A DNA stretch of 64,000 nt, taken from NCBI GenBank assembly GCA_963751695.1, contig CAVVVP010000010.1, positions 589,223-653,222 of the forward strand, given 5' to 3'. Made by a program: the position numbers and the translations under genes. The stretch is from SZUA-22 sp963751695 (lineage in GTDB: Bacteria > Bacteroidota > Ignavibacteria > Ignavibacteriales > Melioribacteraceae). Shown in pieces: positions 10,509-20,415 of this stretch (the stretch's first letter is position 1; every line of letters starts with the position of its first letter). Under the pieces are notes generated by a model. It was given only the letters and a program-made list of their open reading frames with translations. It was not told the DNA's origin and ran no database searches.

Positions 10509-13500
10509 CTAAATCTTAATATTAACTTCAAGCATTTTAATTCTTCCATCTCTCCTGAAAATTGATTCACTATCTATACTACTCACACTAAGAGAATCAT
10601 TTTTAAGAATCTCACCATTTCCGTAAATGATTTTTAATGATTCAACTTCAGATATATTATAAATGATAGGAACTTGACAGTATGTATAAGCCAGAGAATT
10701 CTTGTCTAGGATTATTTCTTTTATTTCATTTGATACATCGTAGTATGAAAAATGTTCCATATTCACCAAAAACTCCCTTTTATCTAATAGCGATGGGTTG
10801 AATTTTATCTTACCATTTTTTAGACTAACTCCTAATTCACCGTATCTTGAAATAATATCTTCCTTAACTTGACCTGTCATTCCAGGTTGCTGGACTCCTG
10901 AGAAACTTGGTGTATGCGAATATGGATCTGTTGGAAACGCTCCATAATCTTCAGGAGACTTTTTAACTCCGACACCATCCTTTATTTCGAAATAGAAATT
11001 TTTGAGCAATTCTAGTTCATCCTTGTTTGCATCCATTTTTACAGCTAGACAGAATACTTCTTGTACAGCTAAAACTAATTTCGATACCATATGCCAATAG
11101 ATACTCCCAAGACCTTCATACTTATAAAACGTACCAGATCTTCCTGTAAATGCTTTATGATTAAAAATAGATTCATAAATAGCTAGAATCTGATTCCTCT
11201 CTTTTTCAATATCAATATTTGAATAACTCACACACTCCAATCTATTTTTGAGTACTTGTGCATTTCGTATTTCCGGAGAAAAATGTGCTTGACCCTCTTC
11301 ATCTTGGATAACAATATCAGAATACCCGTCACTCACTAATTTTTGTAATAATTCCGATGAATTGAATTTACCTTTTGGGATGTTATTTCTGTCAACAAAA
11401 TACGGTAATTGCCTATCTGGGTAAAGTATGTAACTATTCTGATCTTCTCTATATAATTTACTATTTCTTAGTGCAGTTAAAAGTTCGATTGACTCTTTGG
11501 AGGATAAATACCCAGAACTTAAAACAGCAACTTGACCTTCCAACATTTCATACAAATGCGATACTTTAATTTCATCATTCTCTAATATCATAATGTTATA
11601 AGAATGGTATAATCCATCAGATCTGCGGTTGAATTTTATAGTATAATCAAGGTAGTCTAAAACTAAATTGAGGAAATCTAAAATTGACTGATTTAATACT
11701 TCCTTTTTAGTTGCTGAAAAATCTTTATAAATTTTCTCTCGGAAAATCGAACCAGCGCCCCCAAGCTGATCTACAATAATTTTTCTCTGTTCATTAGATA
11801 ATTTTCCATTTAGTAAATCCTTGTTATCATTAAGATTTTGCGAAATTTCGTTGAATAAATAAAGGACATCCTCAGAAATAGAAATTTCTTTTGAATCAAG
11901 ATCATTAAATAATTGCTGACAAAATACTACGAAACGGCGAACATAATATAGCGTAACCATTGAAATCCCATTACCCACCAATGCATTATTTGCATCATTC
12001 CATTCAGGTCGCTGAGTATTCATCCAAATACCACCATCAGGTATAAAGTTGCTCAATTTTGATAGAAGAGTTACTAACAGTTTTTCGGCTAAAGTAACTT
12101 GAATTAGCTTATCATCTTTATCAAAAAGATATTTTCCGTCTGTACCAATTTCTTCTTCTCTCTTTTTAATCTCCCCATCTAATGAGTTGTCGTATACTAT
12201 CGTGTCATGTGGATTAGAGAGTAATTCTTCGTAGCTTTTAATTTTATAGGGTATATTCGCAAATGCATAGAGCTCTTTTAATAATCTTTCTTTCAGTAAT
12301 GCTGGATTATAATTATTGAATTGCTCTAACAATTTAAGCAGATAAATGATTTGGTGGTCTCCCCAATACCCGATATTTGACCACGGCATGTCTGGCTCAG
12401 GGACTTCCCAATCAAATCCATCTCTTGTTACTCGATACGGATTGTATCCATCAGCAGTACTTGCATTAAGGAACTTAGTAACCATTGAGTCTATGTAAGA
12501 TGGGTAAGAGATTGATAGCGCTTCCCAATTCTGAAAGATATCACGCCAATTACCTTGATAATTTAATATTTTTTCGTTTTTATCATTTTTAATATCTATC
12601 GAAAATCTATTCCAAGGTCGGCTGGGATCTCCATGCCTTCGACTAAATATAAGGGGTAAATATTCGAGTGTGATTTTTTCCAATCTCGTATCACTAAGCT
12701 TTTGACTTTGACTTATGAAATCAAAATAAGATAAATTTTTGGGAAGTTTTTCAAAGTAATCCTTATGCGTATTATAGAGTGATGTATTTGCTCCCTTGAG
12801 AAAAAGAATAAAGTCATTTTTATCGATTGTATAAGAATCATCAAAGATTCCACCGCGCATGCAATTAAAAAGAACATTTGAAAAGTGTCTCGAAGTGCCC
12901 AATTTATCGTTACTTAACTGAAGTCCATCTGAAGATGCGACTATTTCAATTAAATTTTTTGTCCCAAGTTTAATATCTTCTTTAACGTGATTTATTATTT
13001 CTACATTATTCTTTATTAGGTTCTCAATTTTTATAATGTCAGTAATATCTTTATTAACATCAGCGGCGAAATACCACTCATGAGAAACATCATTTTCTAC
13101 TTTGAAAGTACTATTAATAAAGTAGGCTCCTTTTGCAGCTCTTATATCCGCTTCATTTGTAATTTCAATGCCAGTTCTAAATTCCTTAATCTGACGAGAA
13201 GACAATAAATAGTTACTAACTGGTATTCCTGATGACCAAGCTATTGTGGCTCTTAGTGATTCACTTGGCTCTGCTCTATCAGTCGGAATTGAGCTAAGTA
13301 AGAAAACACTAATTCCGTAATCATTAATTAATTCATTCTTTTTATAACCATCTGCAAGTGTACTGTATTCATTTTGAAATTGCTGGTATAACCCAGAAGG
13401 TAGAATATTTTGAATGCCGTCAAGAATTTCTACTTCTACATCTTGTTGAGAGGTATTTCTTATTTTGGATTTTTTAATAAACCCAAATTTTTCACTGTTG

Positions 13501-13955
13501 GTCCAACTGTATTGAAAAGTTAGTTCCAAATCTTCATTGATTTCTTCATAAAGAATTTTATTACCAGGAATGTTTTTGTAAATATTCCGGGTTATCATAT
13601 AACTTCCTTCCCAGTTTTCTGAAAATGGTTCCCACAAATATTTTTTATCACCATCATGGACATGAATTATTGTTTTACTTCCGGTTGTGTGATGAGAAGA
13701 ATGAATAACATCGTCATTGTAGTATGGGAAAAGTGCGTTATCCGGATTTCTTCTTCCGGCAGTTAAACCGCCATTGCTTGAAATAAACATCCAATGATCT
13801 GAGCTGCTAATGATACTGATGAAGAATGGATCCATTTTTTCATAATTTGATATTTTGTAGAAAATTTCCCCATCAATCTCAGTGTAATCTCCCCTTACCT
13901 TTTTATTGTCATGATGCAACTGGTTTTTTCCAATATATATTGATTTACCTTGCAT
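10509..13955 (-). CDS. cytoplasmic beta-glucan phosphorylase (GH94/GH149/GH161 type)
   Basis: An 1148-residue protein with no signal peptide, so cytoplasmic. The N-terminal beta-sandwich and (alpha/alpha)6 barrel are those of clan GH-Q inverting phosphorylases, and the general acid is probably Asp654 in RPEWNDANNAL (compare the WND motif of cellobiose phosphorylase). The length exceeds ordinary GH94 cellobiose phosphorylases (about 800) and fits the beta-1,3-oligoglucan phosphorylases of GH149 or GH161 (about 1100-1200). It would split imported beta-1,3-gluco-oligosaccharides into glucose 1-phosphate, saving ATP. It lies 15 bp downstream of a GH17 gene and 36 bp upstream of GH16. Which of the families it belongs to needs a profile search; the clan is fairly certain. 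Confidence 0.78.
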   Translation of the reverse strand: MQGKSIYIGKNQLHHDNKKVRGDYTEIDGEIFYKISNYEKMDPFFISIISSSDHWMFISSNGGLTAGRRNPDNALFPYYNDDVIHSSHHTTGSKTIIHVHDGDKKYLWEPFSENWEGSYMITRNIYKNIPGNKILYEEINEDLELTFQYSWTNSEKFGFIKKSKIRNTSQQDVEVEILDGIQNILPSGLYQQFQNEYSTLADGYKKNELINDYGISVFLLSSIPTDRAEPSESLRATIAWSSGIPVSNYLLSSRQIKEFRTGIEITNEADIRAAKGAYFINSTFKVENDVSHEWYFAADVNKDITDIIKIENLIKNNVEIINHVKEDIKLGTKNLIEIVASSDGLQLSNDKLGTSRHFSNVLFNCMRGGIFDDSYTIDKNDFILFLKGANTSLYNTHKDYFEKLPKNLSYFDFISQSQKLSDTRLEKITLEYLPLIFSRRHGDPSRPWNRFSIDIKNDKNEKILNYQGNWRDIFQNWEALSISYPSYIDSMVTKFLNASTADGYNPYRVTRDGFDWEVPEPDMPWSNIGYWGDHQIIYLLKLLEQFNNYNPALLKERLLKELYAFANIPYKIKSYEELLSNPHDTIVYDNSLDGEIKKREEEIGTDGKYLFDKDDKLIQVTLAEKLLVTLLSKLSNFIPDGGIWMNTQRPEWNDANNALVGNGISMVTLYYVRRFVVFCQQLFNDLDSKEISISEDVLYLFNEISQNLNDNKDLLNGKLSNEQRKIIVDQLGGAGSIFREKIYKDFSATKKEVLNQSILDFLNLVLDYLDYTIKFNRRSDGLYHSYNIMILENDEIKVSHLYEMLEGQVAVLSSGYLSSKESIELLTALRNSKLYREDQNSYILYPDRQLPYFVDRNNIPKGKFNSSELLQKLVSDGYSDIVIQDEEGQAHFSPEIRNAQVLKNRLECVSYSNIDIEKERNQILAIYESIFNHKAFTGRSGTFYKYEGLGSIYWHMVSKLVLAVQEVFCLAVKMDANKDELELLKNFYFEIKDGVGVKKSPEDYGAFPTDPYSHTPSFSGVQQPGMTGQVKEDIISRYGELGVSLKNGKIKFNPSLLDKREFLVNMEHFSYYDVSNEIKEIILDKNSLAYTYCQVPIIYNISEVESLKIIYGNGEILKNDSLSVSSIDSESIFRRDGRIKMLEVNIKI

Positions 13956-13970
13956 ATTTTCACCGTTCCC

Positions 13971-15026
13971 CTATCTATCATCCTGTTTTATCATTAAATC
14001 TGGATATAATTTTTGCATCACTTTTTTTGGAGTTCTGTCAACATTAAAAATGCCCCAATGTTTTTCGGCTCCCAATGCATTATCTGGATTACCTTTCCAA
14101 GGCTCGTCAAAAGCTTCAAAGAAAAAGATTGTGTAATTCATTTCTTCACCCCATGACATAAGCTCATTAAAATATTGTTTCTGTTTTTCTTCGCTGGCTC
14201 TCTCTCCAAATTCAGAAGCCAATGTGGCCCACCCTGCTTCGGTAACTACAATTCTGCTTTCAGGCAATGAGTCACGTACTTCTTGTATATTTGATATTGA
14301 AAATGCCAAAGCAGTATCAATATCTTGACCTTCCCAAAGTGGATATACATGTATTGAAACAAAGTCAACAGCTTTTGATAATTTCTTACCATCTAAAGCC
14401 CACCATTTAAAATTATCAGCTACAGTAACAGGTTGCTCAATTTCATTCTTCACTTTATTCACGTAGGAAATTACCGTTTCTACCTCAACCATATGATCGT
14501 TCCATTCAACGAGAGCTTCATTGCCGACAGCTACTGAAACGATAATATCAGAATATTTTTTAGCTAATTCTATACCCGTTTCAATCTCTTTTAGATTCAT
14601 TTTGGTATTTTCTTCAAGTACTTCAGCAGGTATCGGCTCATTCAACCACCAACATCTTTCATGGTTGCTAAACTCAGCTTTCAGCCACACACCTAACATC
14701 ACCTTAATATCAATACCATTCTCATCAATTACTCTTAAAATTAATTGTGAATTTTCTCCTGCATCATATAAACGAATCAATGAAAAATTAGAATTCCGTG
14801 CTAAGATTTGTAAATCCTCTAATGTTTCTTCATATGATGGATTTACTGCGCCATCTCCTCTGTCTGGATGTTGCCCTTCTCTAAAACCTGAGTAACATAT
14901 TGCCTTTGATACCCCATTCAGCAAGACTTCTTTTTCTTGTTTAATAGGATCATTATTTCCTTGACATCCTAGAATGCAAATGAAGGATATAAGTAGAACT
15001 TTTTCAATTATTTTATAAAGCTTCAT
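13971..15026 (-). CDS. GH17 beta-1,3-glucanase-like lipoprotein (copy A)
   Basis: A 351-residue family 17 (TIM-barrel, retaining) glucan hydrolase. The lipoprotein signal ends in CILGC (Cys21). The acid/base lies in VAVGNEAL (Glu170) and the nucleophile in VVTEAGWA (Glu263), both intact. Marine bacterial GH17 lipoproteins of this size cut laminarin chains into short oligosaccharides. It has a close paralogue upstream (61 bp away), which shares the motifs CYSGFREGQHPD/AYSGYRNEQHPD and IHVYPLW/IHVYPIW. The start codon follows a purine-rich stretch (CGGAGGTAATA). It is 15 bp upstream of the phosphorylase gene, so translation is probably coupled in one operon. Confidence 0.9.
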   Translation of the reverse strand: MKLYKIIEKVLLISFICILGCQGNNDPIKQEKEVLLNGVSKAICYSGFREGQHPDRGDGAVNPSYEETLEDLQILARNSNFSLIRLYDAGENSQLILRVIDENGIDIKVMLGVWLKAEFSNHERCWWLNEPIPAEVLEENTKMNLKEIETGIELAKKYSDIIVSVAVGNEALVEWNDHMVEVETVISYVNKVKNEIEQPVTVADNFKWWALDGKKLSKAVDFVSIHVYPLWEGQDIDTALAFSISNIQEVRDSLPESRIVVTEAGWATLASEFGERASEEKQKQYFNELMSWGEEMNYTIFFFEAFDEPWKGNPDNALGAEKHWGIFNVDRTPKKVMQKLYPDLMIKQDDR

Positions 15027-15087
15027 TATTACCTCCGAAAAGATTTGGGCAAATCTTCGTTTTACGCTTAATCTATAAATTTAAGCT

Positions 15088-16092
15088 CTAGTTATAAGTT
15101 GGAGAAGTAGGGCCATTCGGAGCGAGTTCTGGATACAACTTCTGCATTGCAAGTTTAGCTTTCCTTCCTTCTGTGAAAAGACCCCAATACCCTTCTGTCC
15201 CGGTTCCCTTCCATGGTTCATCAAAAGCTTCAAACCAAAAAACAATTACTTTATTCTCTTTGGACCAGTTCATCAGTTCATTAAAATAGCGCTGCTGTTT
15301 AACTTCGTCTCCTGCTTTGGGAACATGCAGTTCGCCAACAGTATAGGTTGCCCATCCAGCCTCGGATATGATTATTGGTTTGTCTGGGATTGCTGATTTA
15401 ATTTTCTCATAAACTTCAATTGTATTTGTCAAACCTCGATCAATGTCTAATTTGCCCCAAATGGGGTAAACATGGATTGCAATAAAATCCACGGCTTGGA
15501 TAAGATCTTTACTTTGATTTAAGTCCAACCAATAGTCCCAGCTATCTGCGGTAGTAACTGGGACATCAACTTTGGATTGAACTTTTTTAATATAAGAAAT
15601 GAGTTTTTCGTTCGGAACTTTATGATCACTCCAATGAATTTGCGATTCGTTACCTACATTAGCAGCAACAACAATATCACTATATTTATTTATCAATTCA
15701 ATTCCATACTGAATTTGTGCTGAGTTATCGTCAATACGTTCTGGTTCCTTATACAACCAAATTCCCAACATTACCTTGAGATTAAGCTTCTCTCTGCGAA
15801 TCACTTCCAAGATATCGAATGCATGTTTATCTGCGCCATATGTTCTTATCAAATTCCATTTTTTTTCTAATATTTTTAGATCTTCAAGTACTTGGTCTTG
15901 AGAAGGATATATCTTTTCATCGGGATGTTGCTCATTCCGATAACCTGAGTACGCTATTGCTTGACCTGACAAACCAACAGATAGGAAGTTATTTGTTTTA
16001 CCTTCTTCAACCTTATTGCTTTTATAATTTGAACAAGATATCATGAGTGTAAATAAGAATAAAACCAGCAAATATTTACCTTGGTTAAACAT
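15088..16092 (-). CDS. GH17 beta-1,3-glucanase-like lipoprotein (copy B)
   Basis: A 334-residue family 17 glucan hydrolase and tandem paralogue of the next gene. The lipoprotein signal ends in LMISC (Cys20). The acid/base is in ANVGNESQ (Glu149) and the nucleophile in IISEAGWA (Glu244). It lacks an insertion of about 15 residues that copy A carries after the VMLGVWL strand (a Cys-Trp-Trp loop), so the substrate groove may differ. Its first 8 bases overlap the end of the permease gene, a sign of co-translation. It would act in the periplasm or at the outer membrane, before sugar passes the inner membrane. Confidence 0.9.
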   Translation of the reverse strand: MFNQGKYLLVLFLFTLMISCSNYKSNKVEEGKTNNFLSVGLSGQAIAYSGYRNEQHPDEKIYPSQDQVLEDLKILEKKWNLIRTYGADKHAFDILEVIRREKLNLKVMLGIWLYKEPERIDDNSAQIQYGIELINKYSDIVVAANVGNESQIHWSDHKVPNEKLISYIKKVQSKVDVPVTTADSWDYWLDLNQSKDLIQAVDFIAIHVYPIWGKLDIDRGLTNTIEVYEKIKSAIPDKPIIISEAGWATYTVGELHVPKAGDEVKQQRYFNELMNWSKENKVIVFWFEAFDEPWKGTGTEGYWGLFTEGRKAKLAMQKLYPELAPNGPTSPTYN

Positions 16093-17440
16093 TCTGGGAT
16101 CTCCTTGCGGTTAATTCTGTTTGAACTTTTTCCATGAACGGTTCGGTTAATTGATAAAAGAATAATAATCCAGCCGATAAAATCATCAATACACCTGGAA
16201 TTATGCTTAGCATTAGTTTAATTCCAAGTAAGGCTTCAGGTGATTGTACCTCATTTGGCACATAATTGAATATAGTAAGAAGCCAACCTGTAATTGCACC
16301 ACCAATTCCCCAACCAAACTTCTGTCCGAAAGTAGCTGCGGAAAAAACAATTCCAGTCGCTCTTCTGCTAAATTTCCATTCTGCATAGTCAGCAGTATCC
16401 GCATACATTGCCCATAATATTGGAACACCAGGACCATTGAAGAATCCAACAAGTGCAGAAATTATATAAGCAGCGATATATTGATCTGGTCCAGGAATAA
16501 ATAAACAAAGTACGGCAATACCTGATAGTACATTACTGGCTATATAAGTATTTCTTTTTCCAAATCTTTTAGTAAGAGGTTTTGATAAGGGGATACCTAT
16601 AATTAACCCAATTGTACCAAGAACTGCGAACGTTGAGAACAAGCTCTCATCTCCAACATAGTATTTGAAATAATAGATCCCAACTGCAATTCTAAGTGAA
16701 AGGAAAACAAAAGTAACTAATCCCATTAAAAATAAAATTGCCCATGGTCGATTTTTCAGCAGATCTTTTAGATCTTCTTTAAGAGGCGTTGCTTCAGTTT
16801 GAGCAGGAATAATTCTTTCTTTTGTTGTATAGAACGTAACGTAGAACATACCTATAGCGATAAGGGCAAAGAAAGCCATAGTGAGCTGATAACCTAAAGC
16901 TTTATCACCCATACCGAAAAATGCGATAAGTGGAAGAGTTGCTGCTTGAACCAGTAAGGCTGCGCTTTGACCTAATACAAATCTGTATGAATTGAGACTA
17001 GTCCGCTCCACTGAATCTGATGTCATCACACCAGATAAAGCACCGTAAGGAATGTTATTTGCTGTATAGATCATCATCATTAATATGTAAGTAACATATG
17101 CATAAACTATTTTACCACTAACGCTTAGATTAGGAGTTGTGAACATAAGAACTGCCATTACACCAAATGGGATTGCTGTCCATTTAATCCACGGTCTAAA
17201 TCTACCGTACTTCGATTTTGTTCTATCAGCAACTGCTCCCATTAGTGGATCATTTACTGCATCCCAAATTCGAGCCAATAAAAACAGTGTCCCAACTGCT
17301 GCAGCCGGAATTCCAAATATATCTGTATAAAAATACATCAGAAATATCAGTACAGTTTGAAAAACTATATTGGCTGCAAAATCTCCTAGGCCGTATCCAA
17401 CCTTTTCTTTAATTGATAATTTTTGATCTAGTTGCCCCAT
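16085..17440 (-). CDS. GPH-family (MelB-like) sugar permease
   Basis: A 451-residue inner-membrane cation:sugar symporter with about 12 membrane segments. The glycoside-pentoside-hexuronide signature is clear near residues 62-85 (NDPLMGAVADRTKSKYGRF), followed by RPWIKW. GPH carriers import oligosaccharides with Na+ or H+. It is placed between the lichenase and the two GH17 genes and overlaps the GH17 start by 8 bp, so the likely cargo is laminari- or mixed-linkage oligosaccharides destined for the cytoplasmic phosphorylase. The substrate is inferred from context only. Confidence 0.9.
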   Translation of the reverse strand: MGQLDQKLSIKEKVGYGLGDFAANIVFQTVLIFLMYFYTDIFGIPAAAVGTLFLLARIWDAVNDPLMGAVADRTKSKYGRFRPWIKWTAIPFGVMAVLMFTTPNLSVSGKIVYAYVTYILMMMIYTANNIPYGALSGVMTSDSVERTSLNSYRFVLGQSAALLVQAATLPLIAFFGMGDKALGYQLTMAFFALIAIGMFYVTFYTTKERIIPAQTEATPLKEDLKDLLKNRPWAILFLMGLVTFVFLSLRIAVGIYYFKYYVGDESLFSTFAVLGTIGLIIGIPLSKPLTKRFGKRNTYIASNVLSGIAVLCLFIPGPDQYIAAYIISALVGFFNGPGVPILWAMYADTADYAEWKFSRRATGIVFSAATFGQKFGWGIGGAITGWLLTIFNYVPNEVQSPEALLGIKLMLSIIPGVLMILSAGLLFFYQLTEPFMEKVQTELTARRSQNV

Positions 17441-17488
17441 ACCGAATCCTTATTTTTGTTTACTGTATTGTGAAATGAGCAGATCGAT

Positions 17489-19315
17489 TCACTTTATTAA
17501 AATCATTTTTTTTGTAGATCTATAAGATCCATTTGTTACTAGTCGATAAAAATATATACCTGAAGACATCTGCGAAGCATCAAATTCAATTTTGTGTCGA
17601 CCAGAAGATTGCATTTCATCTACAAGAACCTGAATTTCATTCCCAATAACATCAAAAACTTTTAATGATACATTGGTTGGGGTAGATAAATTGTAGCTTA
17701 TCATTGTTGTTGGATTAAAAGGATTTGGATAATTTTGAAAAAGTTCAAAATTATCTAATGCCCCTTCCCCAAATTCTATTGAATTAGGTTTGGGTTCAAT
17801 AATAATTCCACTCAATGTGGTCCAATCCAATCGTGGGGATAAAATTATATCAAGAAGTTCATCCTCAACATTTATTGTTGCAGTAAGATTGTAAGCACTG
17901 TTTTTTCCAACTTTCGAAAATATGTCTAATTTCTCTTCAATCCTTTCACCTTCAATGGTTACATCAAATATTCTTTTGCCCGGAACATCAAACCATTTTT
18001 CTGCAAACATAAGTGTTACGTCATATTGCTGATTTGGTACTTTTACATTATATTTTTTTACCTTTTGAACATCTGTCAAATATAAAACGTCTTCATCTGT
18101 ATTTAAGATTGGAGTATTTAATGGCCAAGAAGCGTCATCCCCATCCATTCTTCCATACTGTAATGACTGATCCCATTCTTGAGTAGCCAAATATCCTAAT
18201 TCAGAATTACCACCAACATTAATTTTAATAGGAAATTCCAAAAATTCTGAAACAATAATTGTTTTAGCAGCAGGAGATATTATGTTACCGTAGAGGTCTT
18301 CAATATTCATAACTATCATGTTGGTCGCTTGAGTTGGATCAAATGAATCTGTTGATAATAGAACTGTAGTTAAATCATCAGATAGTTTTCCAGATATCAC
18401 CGAGCCTTGGGTAATAGTATAATTTGAAGCGACTTCTGCACTATTTTTATTTAATTCCTCAGAAAATTTGAGCTTGATACTTCCATTTTCCATTGCTTGA
18501 GCATAAACCAGAGTAGGTTTTGCTATATCTTGATATCCAAGATTATCGGCATCAGTTAAACATAATATTAGTATACCGTCTTCGAATACAACATTTTCTT
18601 TAATAAAATCACATTTATTTCCGGGGAAGGTATGTATACCCATTCCCCATCTTGCAGCATCAAATGCATCAAAATTGTCTGTCCATTCCTCAGTGAAATT
18701 ATTATCTGTTCCTATGTTTCCACCACCAGGAGTATAAGAAGAATAACTAACCCAATCATAATAGGCAAATACAGGTAATGAATAATCATTCCATACCCCT
18801 ACCCAATTTTCAAACTCTGGATTCCAAATATTCATCATAATCTTCTGAGCTCTGTTTACTTCCTGAACATGCTCTCCAGTCTGTCTATAAACTTCAATAC
18901 CATCGATAAACCAAGCAATATTATCTGGCGTCCACTCAAAAGAATAAGTATGAAAATCTACATATGGGTTGAATGAAATAGGTTCATTTCTTACATGATT
19001 TTGTTGTCCTGGAGTTATTGTATTAAATTGAATGTTATCATCATACCTACCAATGTTTTCAACATCAATTTCATTCCATTCAGAGGTTGAAGTAATTTCA
19101 TGATAAGTAAAGAATGAAGAGATTACCCCAACTCTGTTTGCTGGCTTCATACTTACTTCGAATCTTCCATACATAAATGATTCATGTGTCCGGTATTCTG
19201 CACCCTTGTAATTGCTCGCTTTTACAAGAGAGGTTGCATACAATAAGACTAAGAAAAAAAAGGGAATCCTTTTACTAACTGATTCCCTTAATAAAATCAG
19301 AATACTTTTAACCAT
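17489..19315 (-). CDS. circularly permuted GH16 lichenase with malectin-like domain and T9SS tail
   Basis: A 608-residue exported beta-1,3-1,4-glucanase. After a signal peptide (about 1-34) the jelly roll begins directly at the strand YKGAEYRTHESFMYGRFEV, with the catalytic motif WNEIDVEN (Glu82, Asp84, Glu86, lichenase spacing). The part that opens normal lichenases (EEWTDNFDAFDAARWGMG..., about 209-256) comes after the last strand YDWVSYSSY, joined by a Gly-rich linker (PGGGN). This is the order of the naturally permuted Fibrobacter succinogenes enzyme. An Ig-like (SwmB/Big_5-type) domain (about 266-345), a malectin-like domain (about 362-500) and a T9SS type A tail (about 525-608) follow. 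It lies 60 bp downstream of the PorV-like gene. Assignment and permutation are confident. Confidence 0.92.
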   Translation of the reverse strand: MVKSILILLRESVSKRIPFFFLVLLYATSLVKASNYKGAEYRTHESFMYGRFEVSMKPANRVGVISSFFTYHEITSTSEWNEIDVENIGRYDDNIQFNTITPGQQNHVRNEPISFNPYVDFHTYSFEWTPDNIAWFIDGIEVYRQTGEHVQEVNRAQKIMMNIWNPEFENWVGVWNDYSLPVFAYYDWVSYSSYTPGGGNIGTDNNFTEEWTDNFDAFDAARWGMGIHTFPGNKCDFIKENVVFEDGILILCLTDADNLGYQDIAKPTLVYAQAMENGSIKLKFSEELNKNSAEVASNYTITQGSVISGKLSDDLTTVLLSTDSFDPTQATNMIVMNIEDLYGNIISPAAKTIIVSEFLEFPIKINVGGNSELGYLATQEWDQSLQYGRMDGDDASWPLNTPILNTDEDVLYLTDVQKVKKYNVKVPNQQYDVTLMFAEKWFDVPGKRIFDVTIEGERIEEKLDIFSKVGKNSAYNLTATINVEDELLDIILSPRLDWTTLSGIIIEPKPNSIEFGEGALDNFELFQNYPNPFNPTTMISYNLSTPTNVSLKVFDVIGNEIQVLVDEMQSSGRHKIEFDASQMSSGIYFYRLVTNGSYRSTKKMILIK

Positions 19316-19375
19316 ATTAATAATCCTAAGTATAATAATTCATTTACTACATGATTACTTACCATAAATGCTTTG

Positions 19376-20410
19376 TTAAAAATCAAGTCCTACTGATATC
19401 TTGTGCACCGCATTCAAGATCCCAAAATCTTGATAAGCATAGTCGATATAAATAGCCACATTACCCATAAGTCTCTGTTTAAATCCTGCTCCAAGAGCAA
19501 AGGTTTCTTGAGAGTCTGTAAGGAATAATGACTTATAGCCTCCTCTAATAGCCAAGACATCGTTAAATACATACTCCCCACCTATATTTATACTTTCATA
19601 GTTATCATTTGGATGTCTTGCATCCAAGTCAATTATTAACCTGTGCATATCAGTATTAATAACATCATATGAAAAACCTAATACGAAAGTTAAAGGTAAA
19701 GACCAAGCACCAGTTTGAAACTCACCTGGTATTCTATCATTGTTTCCAGTAGTCTCTGGATCTGGATCATAAAGCAACACTGCACTGGTTCCACTCAATT
19801 GTAACTTATTACCTAGATTTGTAATAGACATTCCTATAGTCAGTCCGTCAAAAGGAGTATCGTACAATACTCCCATATCTATTGCAAAGGAAGTTCCAGA
19901 TGTATTCCAGATAGTTTGGCGAACTATTTTAGGATTAAAACCAATCGAGAACTCTTGTGTTAAATTAATCGCCCATCCGATACTAAAAGCTACATCTGAA
20001 ACAGTAAAGACAGATCCAGTGCCATTGGGTTCGTCAACGGTAGTTACATTCATTTCTCCATAACTTGAGCCGATGAAACTTAATCCGATTGTTCCAAAAT
20101 CACCTAAACTATAAGTTCCAGCAATGAAGTTATAGTTTAGATCTGCAATCCATTGAGTATGATCAAAAATTACTGAATTTTTATTTTGTTTAGCAATACC
20201 TGCAACATTCCAAAACATTGAGGATGCATCGTCTGCAACAGCGACGAAAGCACTTCCCATTCCCGTCGCCCTGGCACCTTGACTAACTTTTAGGAATTGT
20301 GCAGCTGTAGTTCCTCTCTTAGAAACATTTTCAACATATTGTGCGTTAACGCTAAGAGCAGTAAAAATAAATCCGAATAAAACTAGATATATCAATTTGT
20401 TCATTTTCAT
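19376..20410 (-). CDS. PorV/PorQ-family outer-membrane protein
   Basis: A 344-residue beta-barrel protein with signal peptide (about 1-23). The segment QFLKVSQGARATGMGSAF, then DDASSMFWNVAGIA, is the hallmark of the PorV/PorQ (UPF0164, FadL-like fold) family. PorV shuttles T9SS clients from the translocon to the sortase complex. It lies 5 bp after the ~1028-aa secreted protein gene and just before several T9SS clients, so it may be a dedicated carrier or a structural partner of the receptor complex. No other T9SS machinery genes are in the window. Its exact role here is inference. Confidence 0.85.
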   Translation of the reverse strand: MKMNKLIYLVLFGFIFTALSVNAQYVENVSKRGTTAAQFLKVSQGARATGMGSAFVAVADDASSMFWNVAGIAKQNKNSVIFDHTQWIADLNYNFIAGTYSLGDFGTIGLSFIGSSYGEMNVTTVDEPNGTGSVFTVSDVAFSIGWAINLTQEFSIGFNPKIVRQTIWNTSGTSFAIDMGVLYDTPFDGLTIGMSITNLGNKLQLSGTSAVLLYDPDPETTGNNDRIPGEFQTGAWSLPLTFVLGFSYDVINTDMHRLIIDLDARHPNDNYESINIGGEYVFNDVLAIRGGYKSLFLTDSQETFALGAGFKQRLMGNVAIYIDYAYQDFGILNAVHKISVGLDF

Positions 20411-20415
20411 TATCC

